Below the pieces are notes generated by a model. That model saw nothing but the letters and a program-made list of their open reading frames with translations. It had not been told where the DNA came from and did not search any database. Positions 62,598 through 64,000 of a stretch of 64,000 nucleotides of DNA are shown here, in pieces. Source of the DNA: Okibacterium fritillariae (GTDB lineage: Bacteria > Actinomycetota > Actinomycetes > Actinomycetales > Microbacteriaceae); contig NZ_FUZP01000001.1 of NCBI RefSeq assembly GCF_900167575.1, positions 1,054,001 to 1,118,000 on the forward strand. Direction: 5' to 3'. Within the stretch, counting starts at the first letter, position 1. Every line of letters starts with the position of its first letter. A program made the translations under genes and the position numbers.

Positions 62598-64000
62598 TTG
62601 TCACCAATCTCCCGCCGCGCTACCCGACGCGGCACCGCAGCGGTCGGCCTCGTCGTCGCCGCCGCTCTCGCCCTCACAGCCTGCTCCGCGGGCGGCACCG
62701 ATAACGCCGCCAGTGGAAAATCCCTCGTCGTCGACGCCTCGTTCGACCTGAAGACCGCCGACCCCAACCGCGAATACGAGACCACGGGCTCGATCGTCGC
62801 GAAGGCGCTCTACGAGACGCTCCTCACCTTCGACGGTGACGACGTGACGAAGCCCGTCGACGGTCTCGCCAGCTACGAGATGAACGCCGACAACACGGTG
62901 CTCACCCTGACCATGAAAGACGGCAAGAAGTTCTCCGACGGCACCGACGTGACCGTCGACGACGCCGTGTTCTCGCTGCAGCGCGTGCAGGGCGTGAAGG
63001 GCAACCCCTCGTTCCTGCTCGACGGCATCACGATCGAGAAGACTTCCGACACGACGCTGACCCTCACGTCGGCGACGCCCAACCCCGCGCTCCCGTTCAT
63101 CCTGCCGAACCCCGCCCTCGGCGTGGTCAACCAGGAGATCGTGGAGAAGAACGGCGGCAGCACCTCGGCCGACGACGACGCCGAAGCGTTCCTCAACAAG
63201 GAGTCGGCCGGTTCGGGCCCCTACAAGTTGGAGTCCTTCGACGCCGCCTCGCAGGTGGTCTTCACAGCCAACCCCGAATACACGGGAACGAAGCCGACCT
63301 ACGAGCGCGTCGTTCTGCGCAACGTGCAGGGCCCCACGCAGAAGCTCAACGTCGAGGCCGGTGACTCGCAGGTCGCCCTCGACCTGAACCCCGACCAGGT
63401 GGCCGAGCTCGACGACTCGAAGGTCTCGATCATCGCGAACCCCTCGCGTTACATGATCTTCCTGCTGCTGAACCAGGACCCGTCCGTCTCGAAGATCACG
63501 AGCAACCCCAAGTTCCTCGAGGCCGTCAAGCTCGGCATCGACTACGACAAGATCGTCGACCTCTCGGGCGAGGGTTCGGTGCGCCCCGGCGGATTCATCC
63601 CCTCGATCTTCAACGGTGCGCTCGACGCGAAGGACGGCAACCAGTTCGACGCCGATGCCGCCAAGGCTGCTCTGGCCGAATCCGGTTACGCCGGCGAGGC
63701 CGTCACGCTGAACTTCCCGAACGACATCACGGTGCAGGGCCTGTCGCTGCAGAGCATCGCCGAATCGGTGCAGGCGCAGCTGAAGAGCGTCGGCATCACC
63801 GTCACACTCGCACCCGCACCCGTCGCCACGGAGCTCGACTCCTACCGCGACGGCAAGGAGACCGTCGGCCTCTGGTACTGGGGCCCGGACTTCCCGGACC
63901 CGTCGAACTACCTGGCTTTCACGCCCGGTGAACTCGTCGGCCTGCGTGCCGGCTGGGCTGCCGGTGCCGACCCGACCGTGAGCGACCTGGCCGCCGCCGC
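62598..64000 (+). CDS. Dipeptide/oligopeptide-type solute-binding lipoprotein (partial, TTG start)
   Basis: An open frame of 467 codons that continues past the window end. The start is TTG with AAGGAG 8 nt upstream. A basic N-terminus (SPISRRATRRG), hydrophobic segment and lipobox LTAC (Cys29) mark a lipoprotein. The mature part is an SBP_bac_5 (DppA/OppA) protein: KALYETLLTFD, MKDGKKFSDGTDVTVDDAVFS and the IPS-like region, and YWGPDFPDPSNY near the end of the window. Permease and ATPase genes are expected just beyond. Imports a peptide or similar ligand; exact substrate unknown. Confidence 0.92.
   Translation, partial: MSPISRRATRRGTAAVGLVVAAALALTACSAGGTDNAASGKSLVVDASFDLKTADPNREYETTGSIVAKALYETLLTFDGDDVTKPVDGLASYEMNADNTVLTLTMKDGKKFSDGTDVTVDDAVFSLQRVQGVKGNPSFLLDGITIEKTSDTTLTLTSATPNPALPFILPNPALGVVNQEIVEKNGGSTSADDDAEAFLNKESAGSGPYKLESFDAASQVVFTANPEYTGTKPTYERVVLRNVQGPTQKLNVEAGDSQVALDLNPDQVAELDDSKVSIIANPSRYMIFLLLNQDPSVSKITSNPKFLEAVKLGIDYDKIVDLSGEGSVRPGGFIPSIFNGALDAKDGNQFDADAAKAALAESGYAGEAVTLNFPNDITVQGLSLQSIAESVQAQLKSVGITVTLAPAPVATELDSYRDGKETVGLWYWGPDFPDPSNYLAFTPGELVGLRAGWAAGADPTVSDLAAA

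Overview
The window is high-GC, gene-dense actinobacterial chromosome, most likely from the Microbacteriaceae (Micrococcales). The evidence is a mycothiol-type arsenate reductase, a protein O-mannosyltransferase next to rsmI-metG-tatD-rsmA, an eno-divIC-DUF501 cluster, an LPxTG surface protein, actinobacterial two-gene overlaps, and many start codons preceded at exactly 6-7 nt by a TANNNT box (leaderless transcription). There is no rRNA operon, CRISPR array, prophage or transposase; it looks like ordinary chromosome with accessory genes between conserved blocks.

Layout. 1-9.4 kb: start of an MFS exporter, glutathione peroxidase, a XylF/G/H-like sugar ABC operon with a ROK regulator upstream, a type II NADH dehydrogenase, then metY plus a CoA-binding protein and a small secreted cysteine protein. 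9.4-13.5 kb: a guanidine-III riboswitch controlling a Gdx-type SMR exporter, a cytoplasmic GH13 enzyme, arsenate reductase, a YbjQ protein and a small membrane protein. 13.5-18.4 kb: a BMP-like lipoprotein, an 11-unit heptamer repeat, a large sortase-anchored metallophosphatase and a YeiH exporter. 18.4-24.7 kb: pmt, rsmI, metG, tatD, rsmA. 24.8-29.3 kb: an accessory block (DszC-like and DszA-like flavoenzymes, LCP ligase) separating rsmA from ispE. 29.4-37.3 kb: ispE, an ABC-F protein, metQNI, DUF2071, a small membrane protein and a MarR regulator.

37.4-48.1 kb: tRNA-Gln, glmU, prs, IclR regulator, gnd, rplY, pth, mfd. 48.2-55.3 kb: nhaA with a structured leader that looks like a riboswitch, mazG, a two-gene ABC exporter, hisS, eno. 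55.3-59.8 kb: divIC, DUF501, a membrane-anchored subtilase, a second type II NADH dehydrogenase and an unusual tRNA with anticodon UAA. 59.9-64 kb: an Xaa-Pro aminopeptidase, a small conserved protein, an Lrp regulator, and a divergent peptide/nickel-type solute-binding lipoprotein that starts at TTG and runs off the end.

Functional links: methionine and sulfur acquisition recurs (metY, metQNI, Dsz-like enzymes, YeiH); envelope functions recur (Pmt, LCP ligase, LPSTG phosphatase, glmU, DivIC, subtilase). The most interesting signals are regulatory RNA: the guanidine-III switch with a readable expression platform, the nhaA leader with a pseudoknot that competes with Shine-Dalgarno pairing, and the long structured rplY leader.
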